A stretch of 22,142 nucleotides of DNA, taken from the NCBI GenBank assembly GCA_002499085.1, contig DAKD01000025.1, positions 1-22,142 on the forward strand. Direction: 5' to 3'. The notes under the pieces are model-generated. The model searched no databases. It was not told where the DNA came from and saw only the letters and a list, made by a program, of their open reading frames with translations. This stretch comes from Methanomassiliicoccales archaeon UBA280 (GTDB lineage: Archaea > Thermoplasmatota > Thermoplasmata > SG8-5). Numbering within the stretch: the first letter of the stretch is position 1; every line of letters starts with the position of its first letter. Below, piece by piece: positions 1 through 6,783 of this stretch. The position numbers and the translations under genes are program-made.

Positions 1-20
1 TTCCCCTTTCCCGAGTCCCG

Positions 21-100
21 AACTTCAAAACACTGAACTCTTACATTCTACAATCTAAAATTTCAGAGGGGGGCAACTTCAGAACACTGAACATTTACCA
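21..100. repeat. Imperfect direct repeat in the leading intergenic region
   Basis: Two copies of a ~26-base unit lie at 21-46 and 75-100. Both read AACTTCA, then A or G, then AACACTGAAC, and both end in a T-rich ...TTACAT or ...TTACCAT tail. They are spaced 54 bases apart. The rest of 1-192 holds no convincing gene, and the upstream neighbour is outside the window. The repeat contains CTGA in each copy, but I see no matching box C, so a C/D RNA is not supported. It could be a regulatory repeat or a short tandem-duplication scar. Confidence 0.5.
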
Positions 101-157
101 TGGGGGTTTTGCAGGCTCCGGGGCCTGGTCGGCCGATGCCGCGCCCCATCCCCTTCC

Positions 158-166
158 AAAACTATA
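158..166 (+). promoter_or_regulatory. TATA-like box for the Dph6-family gene
   Basis: AAACTATAT is centred about 30 bases before the ATG at 193. In archaea the TATA box sits about 26 bases before transcription start, so the mRNA would begin almost at the start codon (leaderless). This supports the ATG at 193 over the in-frame ATG at 100. Confidence 0.5.
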
Positions 167-192
167 TTTCAGATAATCATATATCTATCAGT

Positions 193-864
193 ATGAAGGT
201 CGCGGCCCTTTTCTCCGGAGGGAAGGATTCAACGTACGCGGTATACCTGGCCCAGCAGCGGGGCTGGGATGTCGCCAAACTCATAACAATGGTTCCGACG
301 CATGGCGAATCCCATATGTTCCATGTGCCCAACATAAATCTCTGCGGGCTGTTGGCCGAAGCAATGGGCATACCCCATGCGGCGTTTCCGACCGACGGGG
401 AGGAGGAGAGGGAGCTCGGAGACCTGGAAAAGGCTCTGTCGGGCCTGAACGTGCAGGGCATTGTCTCCGGCGCCATAGCCTCGGATTACCAGCATGCCAG
501 GATAGACAGGCTCTGTCACGGGCTCGGCATGGCATCATTCTCCCCGCTGTGGAGATGGAAGCAGGAAGCTGTGCTCGCAGACATAGTCGAGGCCGGTTTC
601 CGTGTCATGATCGTGGGCGTGTATGCCGATGGGATGGGGAAGGAATGGCTGGGCAGGGTCCTGGACCCAGGTTCGCTGAAAGATCTTGCCGAACTGGCCG
701 GAAGAAACAGGATGAATGTGTCCGGCGAGGGCGGGGAGTTCGAGACGCTCGTGCTGGACGGCCCGAATTTCTGCAGGCGGCTGGAAATATCGGAATCAAA
801 AACCCAATGGGGCGGCGGCCGGGGGGAACTCATCGTGAATAAAGCCGGGCTCGCCGACAAATGA
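193..864 (+). CDS. dph6: Diphthine--ammonia ligase (Dph6-like PP-loop ATPase)
   Basis: This 223-residue protein opens with MKVAALFSGGKDSTYA. The SGGKDS PP-loop is the ATP-pyrophosphatase motif, and it directly follows the start as in archaeal Dph6/MJ0570-family proteins. Conserved family segments follow: the stretch around VSGAIASDYQ, then SPLWRWKQ, and near the C-terminus GEGGEFETLVLDGP. The family adenylates diphthine on translation elongation factor 2 and amidates it to diphthamide, which is the last step of that modification in the cytoplasm. I chose the ATG at 193 because the 31 residues encoded from 100 are low-complexity and Pro/Gly-rich, and a TATA-like box sits at the right distance for a leaderless start. 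The stop abuts the convergent dehydrogenase stop. Family assignment is firm, and the exact substrate is inferred from the family. Confidence 0.88.
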   Translation: MKVAALFSGGKDSTYAVYLAQQRGWDVAKLITMVPTHGESHMFHVPNINLCGLLAEAMGIPHAAFPTDGEEERELGDLEKALSGLNVQGIVSGAIASDYQHARIDRLCHGLGMASFSPLWRWKQEAVLADIVEAGFRVMIVGVYADGMGKEWLGRVLDPGSLKDLAELAGRNRMNVSGEGGEFETLVLDGPNFCRRLEISESKTQWGGGRGELIVNKAGLADK

Positions 865-1908
865 TCATTTCTGCGGCAGTATGATGACCTTCATCGATTT
901 GCCGCCGGCCGCGACAAGGTCAAAGCCTTTCTGCGTGTCAGCGAGCCCGAACCTGTGCGTTATCATCTCGGCCACGGGGACAGAGCCGGCCCGGATGAGC
1001 TCCAGCGCGGCAACATGATCAGCGGGCGCGGCAGCATAGGTCGTGGTCAGGGTAACTTCCTTCTTCCAGAACACGTCATTGATTGACAGGGGGAATGTCT
1101 GGCCCTCGCCGGTCGGTGCGAAGAACAGCACAGTGCCGCCTTTGTCCACCGCCTCAAGAGCGGCTTTCACCGCCGGAAGCGCGCCTGTGCAGACAATGAC
1201 ATACCTGGCCTTTCTGCCTCCGTTGGCCTTGATCAGATTCCGGACAAGGTTCTTGTCGGATGCGACAGCATAATCCGCGCCCATGCGCATTGCCATGTCC
1301 ATCCTGTACTCGGATATGTCGGCCGCGATTATCCTGCCGGCGCCCATTGCCCTGGCAAGGCTGACATGCAGCAGCCCGGAGATTCCCGCGCCGATGACGA
1401 ATATGCTTGCCCCATGGGCAATTTCCATCTTCTTCTGCCCCCGAAGCACGCATGCCAGGGGCTCGGCGAACGTGGCCTCCTCGAAGCTCACGCCCTCGGG
1501 AATCGGGTAAACGCCGCGGTCCACGTTGATTGCAGGCAACATGACAAATTCCGCGAATCCGCCCGGATGGAAATTTGTGCCCCCCTGCAGGCTCTTGCAG
1601 GCTGTGTGATGCCCGTGATGGCAGTAATCGCAGGTGTTGCATGGCACATGGTGGCTGGCGACGATTCTCTGCCCGGCCGAATATCTGCCAACATCATCCG
1701 AGACCTTTTCCACAGTTCCGGCGACCTCATGGCCCAGGACCAGGGGGACCTTGTCTCTGCGGTACCATTCCATCACGTCAGAACCGCAAATGCCGCTGGC
1801 CTCGACCTTCATCAGCATCTCCCCGGGTCCGGTCTGCGGGACCGGGACGGTTTCCAGGCGGATATCCCTGTTGGAATAGTACATGGCCACCCGCATCTGC
1901 CTCTTCAT
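865..1908 (-). CDS. Zinc-dependent medium-chain alcohol/polyol dehydrogenase
   Basis: This 347-residue protein (from the ATG at 1908) belongs to the medium-chain dehydrogenase/reductase family. Visible motifs are GICGSDV, which carries the catalytic-zinc Cys; LGHEVAG, with the His-Glu pair; the structural zinc loop CNTCDYCHHGHHTAC, with four Cys; and the Rossmann signature IGAGISGL, followed about 20 residues later by AAD. The acidic residue there suggests NAD rather than NADP. Members oxidise secondary alcohols, polyols or threonine, but the substrate cannot be read here. The open frame extends to 1998, but that start would overlap the divergent pheT. Candidate starts are 1920, 1908 and 1896, and homologues usually begin near MRVAMYY (1896). 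The two genes end tail to tail with dph6: TGA of dph6 at 862-864 and the complement of this gene's TGA at 865-867. Confidence 0.85.
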   Translation of the reverse strand: MKRQMRVAMYYSNRDIRLETVPVPQTGPGEMLMKVEASGICGSDVMEWYRRDKVPLVLGHEVAGTVEKVSDDVGRYSAGQRIVASHHVPCNTCDYCHHGHHTACKSLQGGTNFHPGGFAEFVMLPAINVDRGVYPIPEGVSFEEATFAEPLACVLRGQKKMEIAHGASIFVIGAGISGLLHVSLARAMGAGRIIAADISEYRMDMAMRMGADYAVASDKNLVRNLIKANGGRKARYVIVCTGALPAVKAALEAVDKGGTVLFFAPTGEGQTFPLSINDVFWKKEVTLTTTYAAAPADHVAALELIRAGSVPVAEMITHRFGLADTQKGFDLVAAGGKSMKVIILPQK

Positions 1909-1957
1909 GCGCGACCCCATGTCAACGGAATAGATGAATGTTCTGCCCTCGGGAAAG

Positions 1958-1966
1958 CATAAATAC
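1958..1966 (+). promoter_or_regulatory. TATA-like box for pheT
   Basis: GCATAAATAC-type sequence is centred about 26 bases before the pheT ATG at 1988, which is the spacing expected for a leaderless archaeal transcript. There is no Shine-Dalgarno-like sequence directly before the ATG. The same AT-rich patch read on the other strand (GTATTTATG) could also serve the divergent dehydrogenase with a short leader. Confidence 0.5.
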
Positions 1967-1987
1967 TGAGGCATTAATCCGCAACCA

Positions 1988-3616
1988 ATGGCAGTCATAA
2001 AGCTGAGTTACAGGGACCTGGTCGGCCTCATAGGCCAGGACATATCGCAGGACGAGCTGCTGGAAATGCTCCCCATGATGGGCTCGGACATTGACAGCGT
2101 CGAGGGCGACATCATGAACATAGAGTTCTTCCCGAATCGGCCCGACCTCTATTCCGTGGAAGGCGTGGCACGGGCTGTGCGCGGCTTCATGGGCATCGAG
2201 ACAGGCCTCGCCCAGTATACGGTCAAGCGGACCAACAATGTCCTGAAAGTTGACCCGTCTGTCCGGGAAATCAGGCCGTTCATCGTCGCGGGCATAGTCA
2301 GGAACGTCAGCATGACCGGCGAGCTCATAGCCTCGCTCATGGAGGCCCAGGAGAAGCTCCATCTCACACTTGGAAGGAAGAGGAAGAAGGTCGCCATCGG
2401 CGTCCATGACATGGCCCACCTGAAATTCCCATTTGTCTACAGGGCGGTCGAGCCGACCAAGATGAGGTTCGCGCCGCTCGGATACACTATGGAAATGAAC
2501 ATGTCCGAGATACTGGAGCGCCATGAGAAAGGCGTCGAATACGCCTGGACACTGGACGGCAAGCCCAGGTACCCCGTAATCCAGGATGCCGACGGCAAGG
2601 TCCTGTCCTTCCCGCCGATAATAAACGGGAACATTACTACGGTGACTGAGAAGACCACCGACCTATTCCTTGACCTCACTGGCACGGACATGAACACGCT
2701 CAGAACGGCCCTCAATATAATCGCAACCCTGCTGGCCGAAAGGGGCGGCAGCATCGAGACCGTGAAAGTCATCTATCCGGACCGGGAACACATCCTCCCC
2801 GATCTGGAACCGCGCAGCCGCAAACTCGCAGCTGCCGAGGTCAATGCGCTTCTGGGCACGGATTACAGCGCAGAGCAGATAGCCGAGCATCTGGCCAAGA
2901 TGAGGTTCGGCGCCAAGGTCTCCGGCGGCGAGATAACCGTCCAGGTCCCGGGGTACAGGAACGACATACTCCACAGCGTTGACCTGATGGAGGACATAGC
3001 CATCAGCGCAGGCTACGGCCAGATAACAAGCCGGATGCCGCACAGCCTGACATTCGGCACCGAGCGCCCAGTCGAGGTCGTTTCCAACACGGCCAGGAGG
3101 CTCATGGTCGGCCACGGGTACCTGGAGGTGAAGAGCATATCGCTTTCCTGCGAGAACGAGCAGTTCGGGATGATGCTCAGGCCCGAGGACCCAAACTTGG
3201 TCAAGATACAGAACCCGATAGCAGAATATCTCACATGCATGAGAGTCGCGCTCGTCCCGAGCATGATGGCCTTCCTCAGGGCCAACAAGCACAGGGACTT
3301 GCCGCAGAACATATTCGAGGCCGGAAGCGTAGTTTCAGGCACGGAGACGGTAAGGCATCTGGCGGCGCTGTCCATGCACTCCAAGGCGTCGTTCACTGAG
3401 ATGAAATCCCTCGTCCAGACCGTCCTCAGGGACATGAACATCAAAATCGCGCTGGGCCAGTGCAATGACCCGGCCTACATCCCGGGCCGCGCCGCCGAGA
3501 TACTTGTCGCAGGTAAATCCATAGGCAGCTTCGGGGAATACCACCCCCAGGTGCTGGAGAACTTCGGGCTCGGGTATCCTGTGGCGGGATTAGAGATCGT
3601 TCTGGAAATCCCATAA
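1988..3616 (+). CDS. pheT: Phenylalanyl-tRNA synthetase beta subunit, archaeal type
   Basis: This 542-residue protein has the length of archaeal/eukaryotic-type PheT, not the ~800-residue bacterial form. The N-terminal segment contains the conserved FFPNRPDLYSVEG motif, followed by a B3/B4-like region and, near residues 270-350, the B5 DNA-binding-like fold. The C-terminal catalytic-like domain carries NIFEAGSVV and the terminal GYPVAGLEIVLEI. With PheS (not in this window) it forms the heterotetramer that charges tRNA-Phe, and this subunit contributes editing and structural domains. It appears to be transcribed on its own from a leaderless promoter. A tRNA-Ser locus with its own TATA-like box begins just downstream, which makes this a small translation-function neighbourhood. 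Confidence 0.96.
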   Translation: MAVIKLSYRDLVGLIGQDISQDELLEMLPMMGSDIDSVEGDIMNIEFFPNRPDLYSVEGVARAVRGFMGIETGLAQYTVKRTNNVLKVDPSVREIRPFIVAGIVRNVSMTGELIASLMEAQEKLHLTLGRKRKKVAIGVHDMAHLKFPFVYRAVEPTKMRFAPLGYTMEMNMSEILERHEKGVEYAWTLDGKPRYPVIQDADGKVLSFPPIINGNITTVTEKTTDLFLDLTGTDMNTLRTALNIIATLLAERGGSIETVKVIYPDREHILPDLEPRSRKLAAAEVNALLGTDYSAEQIAEHLAKMRFGAKVSGGEITVQVPGYRNDILHSVDLMEDIAISAGYGQITSRMPHSLTFGTERPVEVVSNTARRLMVGHGYLEVKSISLSCENEQFGMMLRPEDPNLVKIQNPIAEYLTCMRVALVPSMMAFLRANKHRDLPQNIFEAGSVVSGTETVRHLAALSMHSKASFTEMKSLVQTVLRDMNIKIALGQCNDPAYIPGRAAEILVAGKSIGSFGEYHPQVLENFGLGYPVAGLEIVLEIP

Positions 3617-3620
3617 CGCT

Positions 3621-3628
3621 AAATATAT
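3621..3628 (+). promoter_or_regulatory. TATA-like box for the tRNA-Ser locus
   Basis: AAATATAT begins five bases after the pheT stop and would place transcription start near 3649-3652, about ten bases before the first GCCGAGGTAGCT copy at 3661. No comparable TATA box is visible directly before the second copy at 3775. A single transcript covering both is therefore the simplest reading. Confidence 0.5.
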
Positions 3629-3660
3629 CGCGCGGATGCTCATTCTTATTCAGATGCAAT

Positions 3661-3774
3661 GCCGAGGTAGCTCGAACAAAGTTACGCCTTTGCGAGCAAG
3701 CCGGGTTCCCGAAGGGGATCCGGCGACGAAGCCCGGTTTACCGGGCGAATGGCAGCAATTCATCCGCAATAGAT
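3661..3774 (+). ncRNA. Structured RNA region beginning with a duplicated tRNA-Ser 5' end
   Basis: The region starts with GCCGAGGTAGCT (3661-3672), identical to the first 12 bases of the tRNA at 3775. It then holds consecutive hairpins. GCTCG/CGAGC with an inner CAAAG/CTTTG stem spans about 3670-3697. An 11-pair hairpin GCCGGGTTCCC / GGGGATCCGGC with a GAA loop follows. Next is a perfect GCCCGG/CCGGGC hairpin with a TTTA loop (3731-3746). The sequence AAGCCCGGTTTA at 3729-3740 also resembles AAGCCCGGTTA in the real tRNA. The unit therefore looks like a copy of the tRNA 5' half with ~56 bases inserted after tRNA position 12. No tRNA 3' half belongs to it. It could be a separate ncRNA, a leader of the tRNA precursor or a decayed duplicate. 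Confidence 0.45.
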
Positions 3775-3899
3775 GCCGAGGTAGCTAAGCCCGGTTAGGC
3801 GGCTGGCGCGCATCATGCGCCAGCTGGCCCGGAATAAGGCGCCGGCCTTGAGAGCCGGTGGTGCCCTGCACCACGGGAGTTCGAATCTCCTCCTCGGCG
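3775..3899 (+). tRNA. tRNA-Ser (anticodon TGA) with a ~40-base internal insertion
   Basis: The acceptor stem is GCCGAGG (3775-3781) with CCTCGGC (3892-3898), and the discriminator is G at 3899, as expected for tRNA-Ser. The anticodon arm is CCGGC-CTTGAGA-GCCGG, giving anticodon TGA. A long variable arm (GGTG/CACC) marks a class II tRNA. The T arm is GGGAG-TTCGAAT-CTCCT. The D arm (GCT...GGC with GG in the loop) is normal, but about 40 extra bases (3798-3837) sit between it and the anticodon stem. They are flanked by the direct repeat GGCG (3798-3801 and 3838-3841). The insert contains the perfect 8-pair hairpin GCTGGCGC/GCGCCAGC (3802-3809 / 3817-3824). Removing it gives a standard archaeal tRNA-Ser. 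I could not find a strict bulge-helix-bulge splice motif. T-rich sequence (TCTTTATT) follows. Confidence 0.85.
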
Positions 3900-3941
3900 T
3901 ATCTTTATTAAAATAGGCAATTGCCGAACACCCCACCCCAA

Positions 3942-3956
3942 GATATATAAAATATG
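3942..3956 (+). promoter_or_regulatory. TATA-like box for the carboxylase operon
   Basis: GATATATAAAATATG is a strong archaeal TATA element centred about 30 bases before the ATG at 3979. A short leader containing GGCGG precedes the start. It is the only obvious promoter before the four co-directional genes that run to 8391. Confidence 0.6.
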
Positions 3957-3978
3957 GGTATGTGGCAGGCCAAGGCGG

Positions 3979-4764
3979 ATGCACATGAAATACGAGTCAA
4001 TACTTGTAGAGGGCGACCGCACAGTCACAGTGACCCTTAATCGGCCAGACATCCACAACCCGTTTGACGAGAAGATGATAGCTGAGCTCACTGATGCCTT
4101 TTCAAAGGCCAACAAGCAGGAATCAGCCAGGGTGCTCGTGATTACAGGCGCCGGCAAGTCCTTCTGCGCGGGTGCTGACCTGAACTGGATGAAGCGCATG
4201 GGCCAGTATTCCCTCAGGGAGAATATCGAGGACGCCACCGGCCTTTCCAAGATGTTCATGGCGCTGGAAAACGTCGAGATACCCGTGATTGCCAAGGTCA
4301 ACGGCGCGGCTCTGGGCGGCGGCGCGGGGCTTGCATGCGCATGCGACTTCGTCATTGCCAGCGAGAAAGCGAAGATAGGCTTCAGCGAAGTGAAACTCGG
4401 GCTTCTTCCGGGCGTCATATCCCCTTACGTGATAGACAGGGTTGGAGCGAAAAGGGCGGCCCAGCTGTTCATCACCGGCGAAAGGTTCGGGGCGGAGATG
4501 GCCAGGAGACTCGGCCTTTTCGACGACATCGCAAGGCCTGAGGACCTTGACGGCACGGTAGACGTTCTGATCGGCCAAATTCTGACCGGAGGCCCCCAGG
4601 CAGTGAAGGAATGCAAGAAGCTCGCCAGAACCGGAGCGCGCATGGGGCGCGACGAGTTCCGCAATTACTGCATAAATGCCATTGCGAAAATCCGCGCCTC
4701 GCCCGAGGGCAAGGACGGCGTCAGCGCCTTCCTGGAGAAGCGCGAGCCGAAATGGAGGGCGTAG
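3979..4764 (+). CDS. Enoyl-CoA hydratase family, probably methylglutaconyl-CoA hydratase
   Basis: This 261-residue crotonase-fold protein carries LNRPDIHNPF near the N-terminus, the oxyanion-hole segment SFCAGADLNWM, and the glycine-rich AALGGGAGLACACDF. It also has FSEVKLGLLPGVISPYV, which carries a catalytic Glu. The AGADLNWM and PAVISP/PGVISPYV combination is typical of the LiuC-like methylglutaconyl-CoA hydratases of leucine catabolism. The immediate downstream partners are a biotin carboxylase, a biotin carrier and a methylcrotonyl-type carboxyltransferase, which produce that hydratase's substrate. The next gene starts one base after this stop. An ATG at 3985 is an alternative start (second Met of MHMKYES). 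Crotonase membership is certain, and the exact substrate is inferred from motifs and context. Confidence 0.88.
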   Translation: MHMKYESILVEGDRTVTVTLNRPDIHNPFDEKMIAELTDAFSKANKQESARVLVITGAGKSFCAGADLNWMKRMGQYSLRENIEDATGLSKMFMALENVEIPVIAKVNGAALGGGAGLACACDFVIASEKAKIGFSEVKLGLLPGVISPYVIDRVGAKRAAQLFITGERFGAEMARRLGLFDDIARPEDLDGTVDVLIGQILTGGPQAVKECKKLARTGARMGRDEFRNYCINAIAKIRASPEGKDGVSAFLEKREPKWRA

Positions 4765-4765
4765 A

Positions 4766-6265
4766 ATGGAGATAACCAAGATACTGGTGGCCAACCGCGG
4801 CGAGATTGCGGTCCGGATTATGACGGCATGCCAGGAGATGGGAATAGCCACCGTGGCCGTTTATTCCGATGCGGACGCAAAGTCACCGCATGTCGAGATG
4901 GCCAACGAATCCTACTGCCTCGGAGACCCGGCGCCATCCGCCAGCTACCTCAACATCGACAAGATAATCGGCATTGCGAAGGAAAGCGGCGCCGATGCCA
5001 TACACCCCGGCTACGGCTTCCTCTCGGAGAACGCGAAGTTCGCCAAAGCCTGCGCGGAAGCAGGCATAAAATTCATCGGTCCGACCGCGGATGTCATACA
5101 CGGCATGGGCGACAAGATTGAGGCCAAGAGGGCGATGCGAAACGCAGGCGTGCCAGTAATCCCCGGATACACGGGGGAGGAGAAGAACGAGACACTTGAG
5201 GAGGCCTGTGAGCGCATAGGCTTTCCCGTGCTGATAAAAGCCTCGGCCGGCGGCGGGGGCAAGGGCATGAAGGTGGTGCGCAGCCGGGGCGAGCTCGCCG
5301 AAGCAGTGAACTCAGCCAGAAGGGAAGCGAAATCCTCATTCGGCAGCGACGAGCTGCTGCTTGAGAAATACCTTGCCAAGCCGAGGCACATCGAGTTCCA
5401 GATCCTTGCAGACGAGCACGGCAAGACACTGCACCTTTTCGAAAGGGAATGTTCCATCCAGAGGCGTCACCAGAAAGTCATCGAGGAAACTCCGTCTGTA
5501 GCGCTGGATTCGGACCTGAGGGCCAGGATGGGCCAGGCAGCGATCCTGGCCGCAAAAACCGTCGGCTACTCCAATGCAGGGACCGTGGAGTTCATGCTCG
5601 ACGCGGAGAGGAATTTCTACTTCCTGGAGATGAACACCAGGCTGCAGGTCGAGCATGCCATCACCGAGATGACAACCGGCATTGACATTGTCAAGTGGCA
5701 GATAAGGATCGCATCCGGCGAGCATCTGACTCTGGAGCAGGACAAACTGATTCAGCGCGGCCATGCCATCGAGTGCCGCATCTATGCCGAGGACCCGGGA
5801 AAGGGCTTCATGCCCAGCACAGGGACTTTGAAAACCGTGGAGCTGCCCACAGGGGTGAACATCAGACATGACACGGGCATAAGCTCCGGCTACAAGATCT
5901 CCCCGTACTACGACCCGATGCTGGCCAAGCTCATCGTGTACGGCGAGGACAGGAAGGACGCAGCCAGGAAGATGGAGTGGGCCCTGTCCAATTACATTGC
6001 CCTGGGCGTGACCACGAACATACCCTTCCTGAGGGCCATCGTCCATCACCCGGCATTCGCCAGTGCCGACATTGACACTCATTTCATTGAAACATATTTC
6101 GGCAACTGGGCTTCGGCCGAGACGCTTCCGCCGGAAGTGCTGATCGCGGCCGCGATTGACGACATGAAGCACTCAGGCAATGCCGAGTTGCCCGACGACG
6201 GCCAGGCACAGCAGGAGTCGCAGTCCCCCTGGACGCAGGTGGGCAGATGGAGGATAGACAGCTGA
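4766..6265 (+). CDS. Acyl-CoA carboxylase, biotin carboxylase subunit
   Basis: This 499-residue protein has the full biotin carboxylase set. It begins with KILVANRGEIAVRI. The ATP-grasp loop is KASAGGGGKGMKVV. The catalytic region reads HIEFQILADEHG...ERECSIQRRHQK, then FLEMNTRLQVEHA, then HAIECRIYAEDP. It carboxylates biotin using ATP and bicarbonate. It stops after the biotin carboxylase domain and lacks the fused biotinyl domain found in bacterial and eukaryotic methylcrotonyl-CoA carboxylase alpha chains. That domain is encoded by the next gene. The open frame extends upstream to 4676, but this overlaps the hydratase. The ATG at 4766 follows the hydratase stop by one base with GGAGGGC just upstream. 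The last ~40 residues (Gln/Ser-rich, ending GRWRIDS) are poorly conserved in appearance. Confidence 0.94.
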   Translation: MEITKILVANRGEIAVRIMTACQEMGIATVAVYSDADAKSPHVEMANESYCLGDPAPSASYLNIDKIIGIAKESGADAIHPGYGFLSENAKFAKACAEAGIKFIGPTADVIHGMGDKIEAKRAMRNAGVPVIPGYTGEEKNETLEEACERIGFPVLIKASAGGGGKGMKVVRSRGELAEAVNSARREAKSSFGSDELLLEKYLAKPRHIEFQILADEHGKTLHLFERECSIQRRHQKVIEETPSVALDSDLRARMGQAAILAAKTVGYSNAGTVEFMLDAERNFYFLEMNTRLQVEHAITEMTTGIDIVKWQIRIASGEHLTLEQDKLIQRGHAIECRIYAEDPGKGFMPSTGTLKTVELPTGVNIRHDTGISSGYKISPYYDPMLAKLIVYGEDRKDAARKMEWALSNYIALGVTTNIPFLRAIVHHPAFASADIDTHFIETYFGNWASAETLPPEVLIAAAIDDMKHSGNAELPDDGQAQQESQSPWTQVGRWRIDS

Positions 6266-6274
6266 GGTGGCTCT

Positions 6275-6781
6275 ATGGAGATGCACTACGAGTACGAGGG
6301 AAAGCAGTATCCTGTGAAAATAGTCCGCGAGGCCGAGGCCTACCGCATAACCATAGGCGACAAGAACTTTCAGGCGGAATGCAGGGAGCAGAAGCCGGGC
6401 TTCCTAATGCTGACAGTGAACGGCAAGGTCACGAAATGCAACATCGCCACCGACGGCAACCAGCGCCACATCTTCATCAACGGCGAGGTCTACAGGTTCA
6501 ACAAGGTCGAGGCCGGGGCAAGGCATGCGTCCTTTGACAAGCTTCCGTCGAGCATAACATCCCCGATTTCGGGAAAGGTGACAGCGGTGGGCGCGAAGGC
6601 CGGGGATGCGGTCAAGGCGGGCCATGTCATCCTCACCATCGAAGCCATGAAAATGGAGTACCAGATAAAAGCTCCGTACGAAGCCAAGATCGAGAAAATC
6701 AATTTCAACACAGGGGACCAGGTGGACATCGGCGCCCTGCTCATAGAGATGGAGAAAAAGCCCGATAAGAAGGAGGAATAG
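6275..6781 (+). CDS. Biotin carboxyl carrier protein (BCCP)
   Basis: This 168-residue protein consists of an N-terminal ~90-residue beta-rich segment followed by a biotinyl/lipoyl domain. The biotinylation motif EAMKMEY places the acceptor lysine at residue 126. SPISGKVTAVGAKAGD precedes it and KINFNTGDQVDIG follows it, as in standard BCCPs. It shuttles carboxybiotin between the upstream biotin carboxylase and the downstream carboxyltransferase. The N-terminal segment resembles the BT (biotin carboxylase-transferase linking) region that methylcrotonyl- and propionyl-CoA carboxylase alpha chains carry before the biotin domain. This gene may therefore represent the C-terminal third of a split alpha chain, which is inference. 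It starts nine bases after the previous stop. Confidence 0.93.
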   Translation: MEMHYEYEGKQYPVKIVREAEAYRITIGDKNFQAECREQKPGFLMLTVNGKVTKCNIATDGNQRHIFINGEVYRFNKVEAGARHASFDKLPSSITSPISGKVTAVGAKAGDAVKAGHVILTIEAMKMEYQIKAPYEAKIEKINFNTGDQVDIGALLIEMEKKPDKKEE

Positions 6782-6783
6782 CC

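Noticed and set aside
100..192. Longer N-terminus for the Dph6-family protein
   Set aside because: The 31 extra residues lack family similarity, and the TATA-like box lies within them. The PP-loop begins right after the ATG at 193.
1922..2524. Long minus-strand open frame opposite the start of pheT
   Set aside because: It is an antisense shadow of pheT codon bias. There are no recognisable motifs, and pheT is unambiguous.
3651..3774. C/D-box or H/ACA guide RNA before the tRNA
   Set aside because: No paired box C/D sequences and no convincing ACA-ended pocket hairpin were found. The tRNA-like repeats are the better explanation.
3775..3899. Clear bulge-helix-bulge intron in tRNA-Ser
   Set aside because: I tested the ambiguous junctions around the GGCG repeats and around the two GCCCGG copies. 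The best gives four central pairs (CCGG/CCGG) but no supporting helices on either side.
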